NCBI GenBank assembly: GCA_963082975.1
Contig: OY720345.1
Coordinates: 881,001 to 945,000 of the forward strand
Length of the DNA stretch: 64,000 bases
DNA from: Labia minor
Taxonomy: Eukaryota > Arthropoda > Insecta > Dermaptera > Spongiphoridae
Direction: 5' to 3'
Below are positions 24,880-34,608 of this stretch, one piece after another. Under the pieces are notes generated by a model, which worked only from the letters and a program-made list of their open reading frames with translations, was not told where the DNA came from and searched no databases. Position numbers and translations under genes: made by a program. Numbering within the stretch: the stretch's first letter is position 1; every line of letters begins with the position of its first letter.

Positions 24880-25310
24880 CCATTTGATAACGTCACGGAC
24901 AGGACACGGCATGGTCTAATTGCGGCGAAACGCGTGACATTGGCCACCCCCGCATTGTATACGCAGTTTTGATTGAAAATATGTCAAGAGCAGATTAACC
25001 CGACAACAGGGATATGTATGAGTGTCTGCAAAAGAGAAGGGTGGTCGTTGGTGCCACCGGCAGCGCCCCCCCCCCCCCCGCCCCGTCTCTGGAAACATGC
25101 GCTCGACTATTCAACACAAAAGCACACTGTACAAGAGCGAAATTGCATGCTGCCATCGCCACTGCACGGCTCTTCAGATGAAAAATACGCGATTGTTTCT
25201 ATTTAGAGGGTAGCGCACACAGGCCACTGAAGTCCATACAAAAGCTACTACCACCCCCCACCCCCACCCCCCAAGCCCTTCAGCTCTACGCGCATCGAGT
25301 CGATAACAAA
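24880..25310. other. GC-normal island with C-rich runs
   Basis: Complex sequence with two C-rich runs (25066-25085 and 25247-25273). Overlapping short frames on both strands appear to be by-products of the C runs. Confidence 0.4.
25247..25273 (-). repeat. C-rich run, G-quadruplex-type on the minus strand
   Basis: CCACCCCCCACCCCCACCCC and adjacent bases give four G runs separated by single bases on the minus strand, the sense strand of the bru3-like transcript. Confidence 0.7.
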
Positions 25311-25319
25311 TGGGTCTTG

Positions 25320-26640
25320 ATATACATCTTAATTGTGAATATTAATCATTTTGGCATATTTTTCTAACAAAAAGCAACAATCTATTTCAATAGACTAACT
25401 TTTTTTTAAAGTCCTAAACAAAACTACCTATGCAAATTATTAACTTGAAGTTATATTTATTACTACAATAACAATCATTCTCAAATCTAGAATCGAGAAA
25501 ATAAATTTATCAAAGATCTTCAGATAAAATCATATAAATGAAAATCTCGAGATCGATATTATTTCAATGATCAAGAAAATCACACAAGGACTTTATATTT
25601 AAGGGATTTTTGAAGATTTTTAATTAAAAGTATGGTAAAAATAAAGATAAAAAATAACTTTAAATTTTTAAATATTTTATATTTAATTTATATAATAATT
25701 GATTTATTTGTCTTATATTGAGTGGACTAAAATAAATTAAAATAATATTATATTTATCATTACATACATATTAATCATCTATTAATTATTTTAAATAAAT
25801 TCTTCTTCTTATCTTTTGTTGATAAATATGTTGTTTTTTTTAATTTCTTTGTTTTCATTTTTTTTTTATTTTAATACAATCACTTAACTAATATGATTTT
25901 TAAAATAAAAGAATTAAATTGTTTAATTACTTTTTTATCCTAGGATCATTTCAATCATTTAAATCAAATATTGATAAGAAAATATGAGGTTAACTTCAGT
26001 TTATTTTATTGTATGAGAAATAGAAATCAAAAGTATTAAGGGTTACGAAATTAAATGCTCAATATTTATTAAATGTATCAAAGAAATAATTAATTCAAAG
26101 TTATTTATATAAATAATAAATAACTTTTTTTAATCCTTCCTTCCCTCTTAGCATCAGTTTACGTCTTGACTTTGAACTTACTCAAATTTCAAAATCAAAT
26201 ATCATTAGAATAATAGAATAGTTGTATTTGTTTTGTGGAAATTCCTTTAATCCGTTTATTTAAAAAAAAAAAATCTTGTTTGAATTATTCTCTTTTCCAA
26301 TTCAAATACGGTTAACTCTTCTGACAACAAAGAACCAGCTGAAAGTTTAACTTCTAAAAAGTGAGCTCATTTTTTATTCTATTTTTTTTTTTTTTTTTTT
26401 TATGATCCATTTCGAGACTACCAATTTTTCAAGTATTATAATATATCAATACTTTTAATAAATTGTAAATGTATATATATTATATTTTTATATTAATTAA
26501 TATTTTCAGATGAAAATATTTTTCATCATGAATATAAAAATTATTCAATATTTTGTTAAATAACTTTAAGGAAAAAAAAAAAAAAAAAAAAAAAATGATA
26601 TATGACATGATTTCAGTCCGGAATGGTTATTTAAAAAGTG
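25320..26640. other. AT-rich intron sequence
   Basis: AT-rich with T18 and A23 runs. Nothing recognised. Confidence 0.5.
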
Positions 26641-26679
26641 CTTGTATGGAAATTTCAAGGGATGAAGGGTTAAAAGAAG

Positions 26680-26960
26680 ATCGTCGACATGTAATTACCG
26701 CCGCCACGTCAGCGGAGGCGTGCCAACGTTAGCAAAACCGGATAATTCAATTAGTCCTTATCAGGAGTAGTGGTAGTGTCAGGAGAGGGAAGAAATGTAC
26801 CATAGCCTAAGACGCTTAGCTCCCGGGCACTGATAAGGAAGGGGCCCGCGAATTTCGTCTCCCTCCAAAAGCCCATTAATGAATCTATGCGAGTGGTCTG
26901 TGACCTAGTCTAATTGCTTTACCCCACGAAAAGAGAATTTGACAAAAATTATCAATTAGC
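26680..26960. other. GC-normal island
   Basis: Contains ACCGCCGCCACGTCAGCGGA and CTTAGCTCCCGGGCACTGAT. One of the most GC-balanced intron patches, about 2 kb downstream of the exon in transcript direction. No gene seen. Confidence 0.4.
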
Positions 26961-27199
26961 TTCTGATTGGATTTAATCCAATCAACACCCCTCTCCCACA
27001 CCCAAATGAAATGACTATTGAAAACTTTCCGCTACTTTATTAGTTGCTAACTTATTAAAATGGAGACGTTTTATAGTATAGTATTCATCATGTAAAAAGC
27101 TCAAGAAGGAAATTGCTTTCCCATTTCCTATTCAATCTTCAAATAAATTAATTGAATCTTCACATTTACATATAAGAAGGATCATACTTATATATAAAA

Positions 27200-27451
27200 G
27201 ATGCAGCGCACATTCTTGGGGTCCCGGGTTCAAGTCCCGAGCCTAGTAGCTATGGAATTTCACTATCTATGGGGTCCTATGGGAGGGAAGGAGTCAACCA
27301 ATCCTCCAAGATCAAAATTGGAAAGCTACTTGATAAAAAGTTGCACCTCCGAACAAGAAAATAATGATAAAAGGTTGTTCTTCTTAACCCACTCAGGTTG
27401 CAACCGACTTGATAGGCGTTCTCCTTACATAGGATGTACAAAAAAGTCAGA

Positions 27452-27491
<40 letters not shown>
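27200..27491 (+). mobile_element. tRNA-derived SINE with (TA)n tail, copy 2
   Basis: Shares GGTCCCGGGTTCAAGTCCCG (B box 27226-27238) and the 3' block CGACTTGATAGGCGTTCTCC ... ACATAGGATGTACAAAAAAG with copy 1, and ends in a longer (TA)n run (27455-27491). It lacks the A-box part, so it is 5' truncated, but has a longer body of about 150 extra bases. Confidence 0.8.
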
Positions 27492-27496
<5 letters not shown>

Positions 27497-27594
27497 TTGT
27501 ATTAAAAAAAAAAATTACTTTCAATAGAAAAAGTTTGAAATATATAATTAGTTGTGAACATTTGAGTTGATTCGCCATAACATCTAATCAAGGG

Positions 27595-27840
27595 GTGGTA
27601 AGAGAGGTTTGTTGGCTTGAGTAAAGTCCCGGGTAATATTTGCTCTCCAGGCACTGGCTGCAAACTTGCTTGTATGCAAATGGGTCGTTTATCTAGTCAT
27701 TAGACACGTTCCCTTCCCTTGTCACCAACATTGAAACGATTACAAACCAAGCGTCAGAACACACTAATATGTTTGGACGCGATCGCTGGTGCTAAATGAC
27801 AGACCTTCATCTACCCTATATTTAACCCTTATAGGTCATT
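27595..27840 (+). mobile_element. Possible third, diverged SINE-related copy
   Basis: AAAGTCCCGGGTAA and, about 80 bases on, CTAGTCATTAGACAC resemble the B-box region and the ATTAGACAC body block of the SINE at 23619-23808. The 3' block and TA tail are absent. Confidence 0.35.
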
Positions 27841-28099
27841 TCTACTTGAATCATTCGAGAATGCAATGCACTAACCACACACAAACAGTGACTACAAATA
27901 CTAGAGAAGATAAATTGTCACTTAAAGAGTAGATATGAACTGGAATGTTATTTATATGCTCGTAAAAGAAAAAGAAATCGAAAAAAAAAAAAAAATATGT
28001 CACACCTTCCTTTAAGTCTATTTTATTAAAGTCCTCTTGTTGAATAGATTCAAGAGATAAGAATGAGCACGAAAAACGGTTCATTTCTCTAAACTAGAT

Positions 28100-28699
28100 G
28101 GGTAAAATTCTATCAGTGTTTTTCTTTTCGATAAGATCAAAATGATCAAATAAAGTTTGTACACTCATACTTTTTGAAAATCCATAATGTTAATACCGAG
28201 TGAGCCACAATGAAATAGTGCAAGCAAGTTTGATGGGCCAGATTATGTTAGAGTATTTTAACTTTGAAAAGATCTTTATATATAAAACTTTGTGTGAAAT
28301 CAGTTGAGTCCACCCACCAATGTTAGATAGTCTTATGGGAACATTGAAGTGAACGTAGTTATTACTCTTCTATGAGATCATCTCTCTCACTTCTCTTGTG
28401 TTCTCAATCAAACTCCCGATAAAACTCTCTCTCTCTCTCTCTCTTAGTCCTGGAACCCTTCTAACCTCGCTTGATACTCTCACACACTCACACATCCCAC
28501 CACCCCCTCTACTCTTAGGTCACGCTCGAAAATTCCCTCAACCATGTTTCATTATTCTGTTTGATCGTTGGGAAAACTCCTTTCAGCTGAATAATACACG
28601 CATTACAAATAGGAGATTATTTTGTTTATATGAATTTTCAGAGGTAATAATAACAGAGAAGGTTTCTGAAAATCCGATAGAAGAGAAATTAATTCCTCT

Positions 28700-28700
<1 letters not shown>
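28100..28700. other. Mixed-composition stretch next to the exon
   Basis: Moderately complex sequence with (CT)n at 28425-28444. It lies directly downstream of the exon on the minus strand, where (GA)n would appear in the pre-mRNA. No second exon seen. Confidence 0.35.
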
Positions 28701-28739
<39 letters not shown>

Positions 28740-28800
28740 TTAAGTGAAATTTAAATTCAATATTTGAAGAGGAAAATAATCAATAGGTATAAATCTAGTA

Positions 28801-28809
28801 GCAACTTAC
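28801..28809 (-). other. Splice donor after the bru3-like exon
   Basis: On the minus strand the exon ends ATGCCG and is followed directly by GTAAGTTGC. The first six intron bases match the metazoan donor consensus GTAAGT exactly. The reading frame closes at the codon boundary, so the next exon should start in phase 0. Confidence 0.88.
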
Positions 28810-28889
28810 CGGCATAGTCTGACTACCGTGTAAACTATTAATGGCCGCCTGCGCCTCTTGATGTGAGCTAAATTTTACGAACGCGCAAC
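28810..28889 (-). CDS. bru3: Internal exon of a CELF/Bruno RNA-binding protein (bru3-like), middle of RRM2
   Basis: Read on the minus strand, an 80-bp exon lies between a pyrimidine-rich acceptor ending TTTCAG and a strong donor CCG|GTAAGT. The first two bases complete a glycine codon split by the upstream intron (phase 2 in). The other 26 codons translate as [10 protein letters not shown] then [16 protein letters not shown], and the exon ends on a codon boundary. This matches the part of RRM2 in CELF/Bruno proteins that contains the RNP1 motif (GCAFVKF). The KF and EAQAAI...LHGSQTMPG signature is typical of the CELF3-6/Drosophila bru3 branch. The CELF1/2 branch has a VTF...AMAQTAIKAMH type sequence instead. 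The family regulates alternative splicing and translation by binding U/G-rich RNA. The next exon should begin with a glycine codon followed by SSSLVVKFADTEKE. I searched for it and for the RRM1 exons by eye and did not see them here. The paralogue assignment rests on 26 residues remembered from the family. Confidence 0.9.
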
Positions 28890-28920
28890 CTGAAATAAAC
28901 AAAAAACAAATTAATATAAT
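28890..28920 (-). other. Splice acceptor and branch region before the bru3-like exon
   Basis: On the minus strand the bases before the exon read TTGTTTTTTGTTTATTTCAG. This is a T-rich tract ending in CAG, with ATATTAAT a little further upstream as a plausible branch point. It agrees exactly with the start of the conserved protein match. Confidence 0.85.
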
Positions 28921-29178
28921 ATTAAAATAAATAATAAATAATATGTGAAATAGAATGATTAGCAGGAATTATAAATTTAGATAAATTTCATTAACAATCT
29001 AAGCTTTCTTTGAAATATTTACAATATATTAGAAGATGGATTGATGGATGTATCTTATCTTCACAATTCTATTCTAGTATTCAGCAGAATCTACTGATAT
29101 TCTTTATCTTTATTGTATAATAATGTGTATTTCACTAACACCTATTCTTAATTTAATTTAAATTTTGTTATAATTTAT

Positions 29179-29185
<7 letters not shown>

Positions 29186-29221
<36 letters not shown>
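29186..29221. repeat. (TA)n microsatellite
   Basis: About 18 TA units next to a short (CA)n. Comparable TA runs lie at 1779-1808, 5829-5856, 8481-8501, 28702-28734, 29885-29910 and 60806-60836, and form the tails of both SINE copies. Confidence 0.9.
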
Positions 29222-29224
<3 letters not shown>

Positions 29225-29229
29225 TATGC

Positions 29230-29878
29230 AAATGATAATAATTGACTAAGGAGATTAATTTTTCAAACAATTTGCTTTTGGAAAGGATGACAGGCTTGAT
29301 TGACTGCCGGATGGTTTCCAAGTTGACTTGCTTTTCCCCTTCTCCAACTCCATTCTCTTCCCTCCAACGCAACCCACAAGACAACTAATGGCTTCATGAG
29401 TGATGCGATGCACATAGTTTTGCAACTCAACATTAGCCTAATTGCTTCCAACATTAAAATAAATATATAATATGGTCTTCCAGTTCGTACCCTCGATGAT
29501 TGCATGCATAGAGTTGACTTATAATGGATATACACTTTTAAATTACGCAAGGGATGACAAAATAGATACATTTTTTAAAATTGTCAACAATTGACATATA
29601 ATTATTTTAAGTACGCAAAATAAATCATTGCTCTAATAATAACTTTAATGATATTTGTTACATGGTGCTTTTTGTGTAATTAATTTTATTTAATACAGCA
29701 AATACTATTAAAAAATATTTTAAGAGTAAAATTAACTAGGATCAAATTTCAAATTTGATCAACGCTATGCATCTTCAAATTTTTTTATATACAAATTTTT
29801 AATTCAAAAAAGTTTCTAATTTCAATTTTTTGAATTATAATCAAAATCAAAATGTATTTTTTTTTAAAAAAGTCGAGA

Positions 29879-29914
<36 letters not shown>

Positions 29915-31360
29915 GTTCACATGTTTATACCTATATATAAAGGAAAAAAACAAAAGCCTCATTTAAAACTAAAAGTTTTCCATCAAGAGGAGTAATTTTC
30001 TTAATGTCTATGAAAATAATGATTTTCAATTTATTTTCCAATTCTAACCTACAATTATCATGAACACAAGAAATGAGTGATAAAATCAATAAATAATATA
30101 AAAATATTAGAATCATGTTTAAATATAATTTCATATACAAGAATAATTGACGGATAAGATCAGTTTTTGAAATCCACACAATATATTCTCCTTTACAATA
30201 AATAAAAAATAAATGATTTATTGACCATCATTATCCTCATAAATACTAAATGTTAGATGATTTTAGTATTTCTCAATTATATTTTATAATAGATAAAGAA
30301 TTTATAATTATATAAAGTTGAAAAATTTAATTTAATTTGTTAATATAATAATTATTATTTCACCTTTGTTTGAAAAGATATATCATTTGATTATTGTTTT
30401 AATATATATTTCTAGATAACATCATTATTCACAATAATATATGTATATTACTTATATCTCATTCAAATTATATAAGAGTATAATAATATTCAATAAAATA
30501 ATAATAATAAAAATAATAATATCCAAATTCTTGAAAATTTAACTTAGGCTTGGATAATATGTATAATATTTGATTGATATATTATTTGGAAATGACCATT
30601 TAGAATAGATAATCATTCCAATTAGCATTTTAAGTAAATATAATAAAATAAAATAAAATATTCAATATTTGTATCATTTAGGTATCTACGACTTTATTTT
30701 CTAATTGGATTATTTATATTCTCAATGGCTTCCTATATGAATGACATTTATTTATTGACATTCTAAAAAGTTTATAAATTACCATCAAAATCCGAATTAA
30801 ACAATTAAATAATTTATTTTTTTTTTCAATGAGATAATAAGTAATTTCAAATTTCAAATTTTCTTCTTTATTTACACGATTCTTCTTGATAATTATGAAT
30901 AAAATTCGAAATATTTCTATTATAGGTATATGGTTAATTACTAATGAATATTATTCAATTTAAATTCAAATAATAGACATCTTTTTAGCAATATATGTAA
31001 ATTCGATATGCTATTTTATTTTAAATTCTTTCGTTTAATTTGTGTACTTACAATTCAATTGTTATTGCAAATATACACTAGAAAATAGCATATCTTAACA
31101 AGTAAACGGATTCCATAATTTTAATGAAAATATGAATATAAATAAATAAATAAATAAATAAAATCTTATTTGTTCTATTATCTATTATTGATGGAGTCAA
31201 TTGGAAAAGTATTTTTTTTTTCAATGATTATCAATGAACCCTGTGAAAAATGATTAAAAAAGTATTATTTTAATCTCGCTTAATTTAAAAGCATATTGGA
31301 GATGTTTTAACAATTTAATAAGGGCGAATGAAAAGTTAATTTTAATTAACAACCTAGCAG
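29230..31360. other. AT-rich intron sequence upstream of the exon
   Basis: Mostly AT-rich; a mixed patch at 29280-29420 has no coding signature. Confidence 0.5.
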
Positions 31361-31369
31361 TGAAGAGGG

Positions 31370-31580
31370 CTGCTGTACAATTAGGTTCAATCATAATAAT
31401 GCCCTTTGATGCTGCAACGCGGGGGTGGGCCGCCGGTCTCGGAGCTGTAATTAAAGTTACATTCGACCCCCTGAATCCCACCCTCTCCATTTCCTGACTG
31501 GATCCTGCCATCCTATATTCCGATGTCGGATTTCAACTATGGCCGTCCATCCATCCCTCCCTCCTCCCCTATCACCTTCA
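31370..31580. other. GC-normal island
   Basis: About 200 complex bases (ACGCGGGGGTGGGCCGCCGG). The 85-codon minus-strand frame there is unrecognised. Confidence 0.35.
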
Positions 31581-31725
31581 TGACAACCCATGTATTTGAC
31601 TAAATTTCATTTAAATTTCTCTCTAACATCTCTCAGCCGTTTATAAAACTCTTTTTGCTTTGACATTGATAGACTAATGATTTTAATTAAAATATTCACG
31701 TAGCCAAGAGCAATTTAAGGAGAAA

Positions 31726-31760
31726 AAAATAAAATAAAATAAAATAAAATAAAATAAAAT
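31726..31760. repeat. (TAAAA)n microsatellite
   Basis: About seven copies of TAAAA. A complementary (TTTTA)n run occurs at 52146-52171. Confidence 0.9.
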
Positions 31761-31881
31761 GCGCGAACCAGAGAAGGGATGATTTCGATATGAGAACAAG
31801 TTTAATTTAGATCCAAATTTATATTTCAGCACAAAATAAAACTAAAATAATTGACATTTATTTATTTATTTATTTATCTCC

Positions 31882-31914
<33 letters not shown>

Positions 31915-32046
31915 TTATTTTAATATAAAATTAACTATTAATTAATTTAAATTAATTTTTTCATTTATCTATTAAATATATATTAACTGCGACATTGTTA
32001 TTCATCTAAACGGGATGTCCCTATTTTGAGCTATTTTTGTTTTTTT

Positions 32047-32072
32047 ACCGACCGACGATAGTAAGGGAGACA
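32047..32072 (+). repeat. Terminal fragment of the ACCGACCGACG family
   Basis: ACCGACCGACGATAGTAAGG preceded by a T run is identical to the start of the copy at 40868; similarity is lost soon after GGGAG. Confidence 0.7.
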
Positions 32073-33171
32073 TTGATGAATACGATTGATTTTGAAATTA
32101 GATTATCGATTTGTCAAAGAACGACTCCTGTTTGATACAATCAAGGAGAATTATTAATTCACTACAAATAAGTTGTTATATCAAAAGAATAAAATTGCAA
32201 TTTTAAAATATTATAAACCAACAACACATTAACAGAAGTATAATTTTGTATTATATACTACCATCAAAGATCTATTCTACGATTGGAAGTTTTAAATTTC
32301 TTTTAGTAGTATACATATAATTTATAAAGTATATTAAGGAATTCTCATAAAATATGGATGAGAGAGTAATTTTATCTGATTGTTAGTATTGATTTTATCT
32401 CGAATTGCTGTCAGTTATCAACGAATTACTTGACAAACAAAGACTCTTAGTTAGTACAAATTTGTTTACTTTTTAAATTAGAAATTGATTTTTTCTTAAT
32501 ATGTACCTATATTTATTTTTCTTGGACTAGAAAGAATAATGATTTCCCTTCTCCTTCAATATAATTTTAATTAATACATATAAAAATGAACAATATTTTC
32601 TAAATTTATACCGAAAATAATAGAAGACAAGAGAATGTATTTAATATTCATCATAATTCTGTAAAAATTCTTTTTTTAAAAAAAAATCCTCTTTATGATA
32701 ATAAGAATAGTAGAAAAAAAAAAAATCAAATGTCCATATGTTCATTAAATACCATCATCTTGAATTTGATGGTTGATATTGTGTGATGCAAATTATGTGC
32801 TATTATATATATTATATATATATATATATATGTATGAATGTGTCCTTCCAGTGCATATTAACAGTTGTGTTGCATGCCTAACGAGCTTCTAAGATGATTA
32901 ATATAATAATCATGTCAGTTGTGACACCATATGACGTCATCTTATGTATGACTAGTGAAATGTTAAGGGGAGTGGACCGATAGTGGGATGGGGGGGGGGG
33001 GGGTGAATATGGTTATATGGTTGATTGTGTTATACTGTTTAACAAAATGATTACCTCCAACTTGTTAGATTAGCGACAGGTGCTTTTGATTTTCCATCTT
33101 AATCTTCGATAAGACAAATTATAATGTATTTAGAGAAAAAGGGGGATTGTGTGTGTTTGTTTTTGTTGTTG

Positions 33172-33203
33172 AAAAGAAAGAAAGAAAGAAAGAAAGAAAG
33201 AAG
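33172..33203. repeat. (GAAA)n microsatellite
   Basis: About eight GAAA units. Confidence 0.9.
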
Positions 33204-33369
33204 ACATAGCTATGGATAGGGGATAAGAGTGGAGGATATATACAGTACAGTACGGTTAAAGGAAGAGGCGAAAATGGAAAAAGCATTGATAGCAGAATGT
33301 AAAGAGCGGTGTTGTTGACAGCAACGAACAATACATCTAATGAGGATAGTAATGCACACGCCGAAAGCA

Positions 33370-33680
33370 CTTTATTTGAATTATAGAGCGGCCGGGGTTA
33401 ATGTCTGTTTGGAGTGGCCATGGAAATGAATCGAATGAGCCCAGGGACCGAATGCATGCAGCATAGCCCTTTTGGCTCAACCCTAAAGCCCATCACCTGG
33501 ATGAAGCCACACGATGGTATAATCAAAGCCGAGTTCTTTGCTTACCGATCAAACTAATTTCACTGCCTCACCGCATTCACAAACGAGTGGTTAATAATTC
33601 CACCAGGTAGAATACAATCGCGTGAATGACCAAACACATTTACGTGCGTGCGGTGACCTACTGTGGCAAATTACTACTAG
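33370..33680. other. GC-normal island
   Basis: 310 complex bases (GCCGGGGTTAATGTCTG, GAATGCATGCAGCATAGCCC). No open exon. A candidate conserved non-coding block 300 bp before the LINE/Gypsy cluster. Confidence 0.4.
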
Positions 33681-33977
33681 CCATAGATAGCATCGAGGCT
33701 GATCTTAAAATAGATTATTTCATTCTAGAATAATAATCATTGAAACCACTTAATCATTATCATTAATATCAAAGAAATTAATAAAAAAAAAAAATGGTTA
33801 TCTATCCATTAAATTGATAATAATTAAAAAAAAAAAGAAAAAAACAAATAAAATTAATAGATATTTACTTAAAACTACGTAATTGATATGTACGGGTTAG
33901 ATTTAATGAAAAATGGGTTTATAAAAATATAAAAAATTGACATTTAATTAAAAGTACCTACATCCTACACCCTACTT

Positions 33978-33980
33978 ATC

Positions 33981-34011
<31 letters not shown>

Positions 34012-34200
34012 ATTATCTCTGAGATTCTATTTCATTTCTCCAAGTGTCTCTATCTTGAACTACACCCATCCAACTCTTATTTTTTTCCCAAAATCCTATT
34101 TTCAAATGCACTAAATCTAATTACTTTCATCTCTCAAGATCATAGACCACGCCTCACTCTCGTATAATACAACTGGCAAAATAATTGTTTAATTTTAATT
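33978..34200 (-). mobile_element. Internally deleted LINE 3' end with (GATA)n tail
   Basis: On the minus strand: LPVVLYESEAWSMILRDESN (the YGSEAW block), then in another frame KVIRFSAFENRILGKK, then SWMGVVQDRDTWRNEIESQR and a stop, followed by (GATA)n at 33980-34010. The segment between the ENRxL and QDRDTWRN blocks is missing. The Gypsy element begins 38 bases beyond its upstream end. Confidence 0.85.
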
Positions 34201-34407
34201 TTAATTTTAATTCTATATATAAATAAATGTAAATAAATGTAAATAACATTTGTATAATTTGAATTATTTAATTAGTTAGTTATTTAATTTTCTTGTATAT
34301 TTTAAGTTGCCGGACTGAAATTCGTTTATGTTATAATATGATATATTTTTCTTTTCATAGAAAATTCATTCTAATTTATAAATCTTTTTAATATATTAAA
34401 TTTTGTT

Positions 34408-34441
34408 ATATTATATTTCATTGATAAAACAAATAACTATA
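34408..34441 (+). promoter_or_regulatory. Candidate LTR promoter and transcript start
   Basis: TTATATTATATTT around 34406-34418 is the right distance (about 30 bases) upstream of 34441. That base is where the RNA would have to start if the PBS at 34585-34595 is self-primed. The sequence is AT-rich throughout, so a TATA-like string has little weight on its own; the spacing to the complementary stretch is the argument. Confidence 0.4.
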
Positions 34442-34446
34442 AAAAT

Positions 34447-34477
34447 CGATTTGCTTGTATTTAAGGTAAGCAAATCG
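34447..34477 (+). other. Perfect 10-bp hairpin in the LTR with an AAG|GTAAG donor-like loop edge
   Basis: CGATTTGCTT (34447-34456) and AAGCAAATCG (34468-34477) are exact reverse complements around an 11-base loop. The loop edge reads AAGGTAAGC, which resembles a splice donor. If transcription starts near 34441, this hairpin would be at the extreme 5' end of the element RNA. Confidence 0.6.
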
Positions 34478-34584
34478 CTCTTAAAATTGTATATTTTTTA
34501 TCTTATTTTAATTAATAAAATTTGCTTGTATTTAAGGTACATCGATTTGGTTATTTAATTTAAAATCCTAATCTCCATCTTATA

Positions 34585-34595
34585 AATCGATTTTT
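34585..34595 (+). other. Candidate primer binding site, possibly self-primed
   Basis: The 11 bases after the left LTR, AATCGATTTTT, do not begin TGG and fit no usual tRNA 3' end that I can recognise. They are the exact reverse complement of AAAAATCGATT at 34441-34451 inside the LTR, extending to 12 with the last LTR base. In Tf1 and relatives the 5' end of the element's own mRNA pairs with the PBS over about 11 bases. This arrangement would allow the same. The ATCGAT core is itself palindromic, which weakens the argument. Confidence 0.4.
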
Positions 34596-34608
34596 GAAAG
34601 AAAAAAAA

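Larger units (their letters stand above)
1..28809 (-). other. bru3: Intron downstream of the bru3-like exon (incomplete)
   Basis: Everything left of the exon lacks a recognisable CELF exon and is read as part of one intron of at least 28.8 kb, with its 3' end outside the window. It is AT-rich, with many poly-A and (TA)n runs, islands of ordinary base composition, a Tigger remnant, LINE and SINE pieces, a MITE and a large inverted repeat. Bruno-type genes in insects are known for very long introns. An alternative or very short exon hidden in an island cannot be excluded. Confidence 0.65.
34238..34584 (+). repeat. Left LTR of the Gypsy element
   Basis: 347 bp, beginning TGTAAATAAC and ending ATCTTATA, identical by eye to 38789-39135. 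It contains a TATA-like stretch near 34408-34414, a polyadenylation-type AATAAA near 34514-34519 and two copies of a 20-nt direct repeat (34449-34468 and 34520-34539). The boundary is set by loss of identity between the two copies: GAT/AAA before the start and AATCGA/TATATA after the end. Confidence 0.95.

Noticed and set aside
34594-34608. Upstream TTG as the start of Gag-Pol
   Set aside because: An ATG lies five codons later at 34609 in the same frame, and eukaryotic initiation at TTG is rare.
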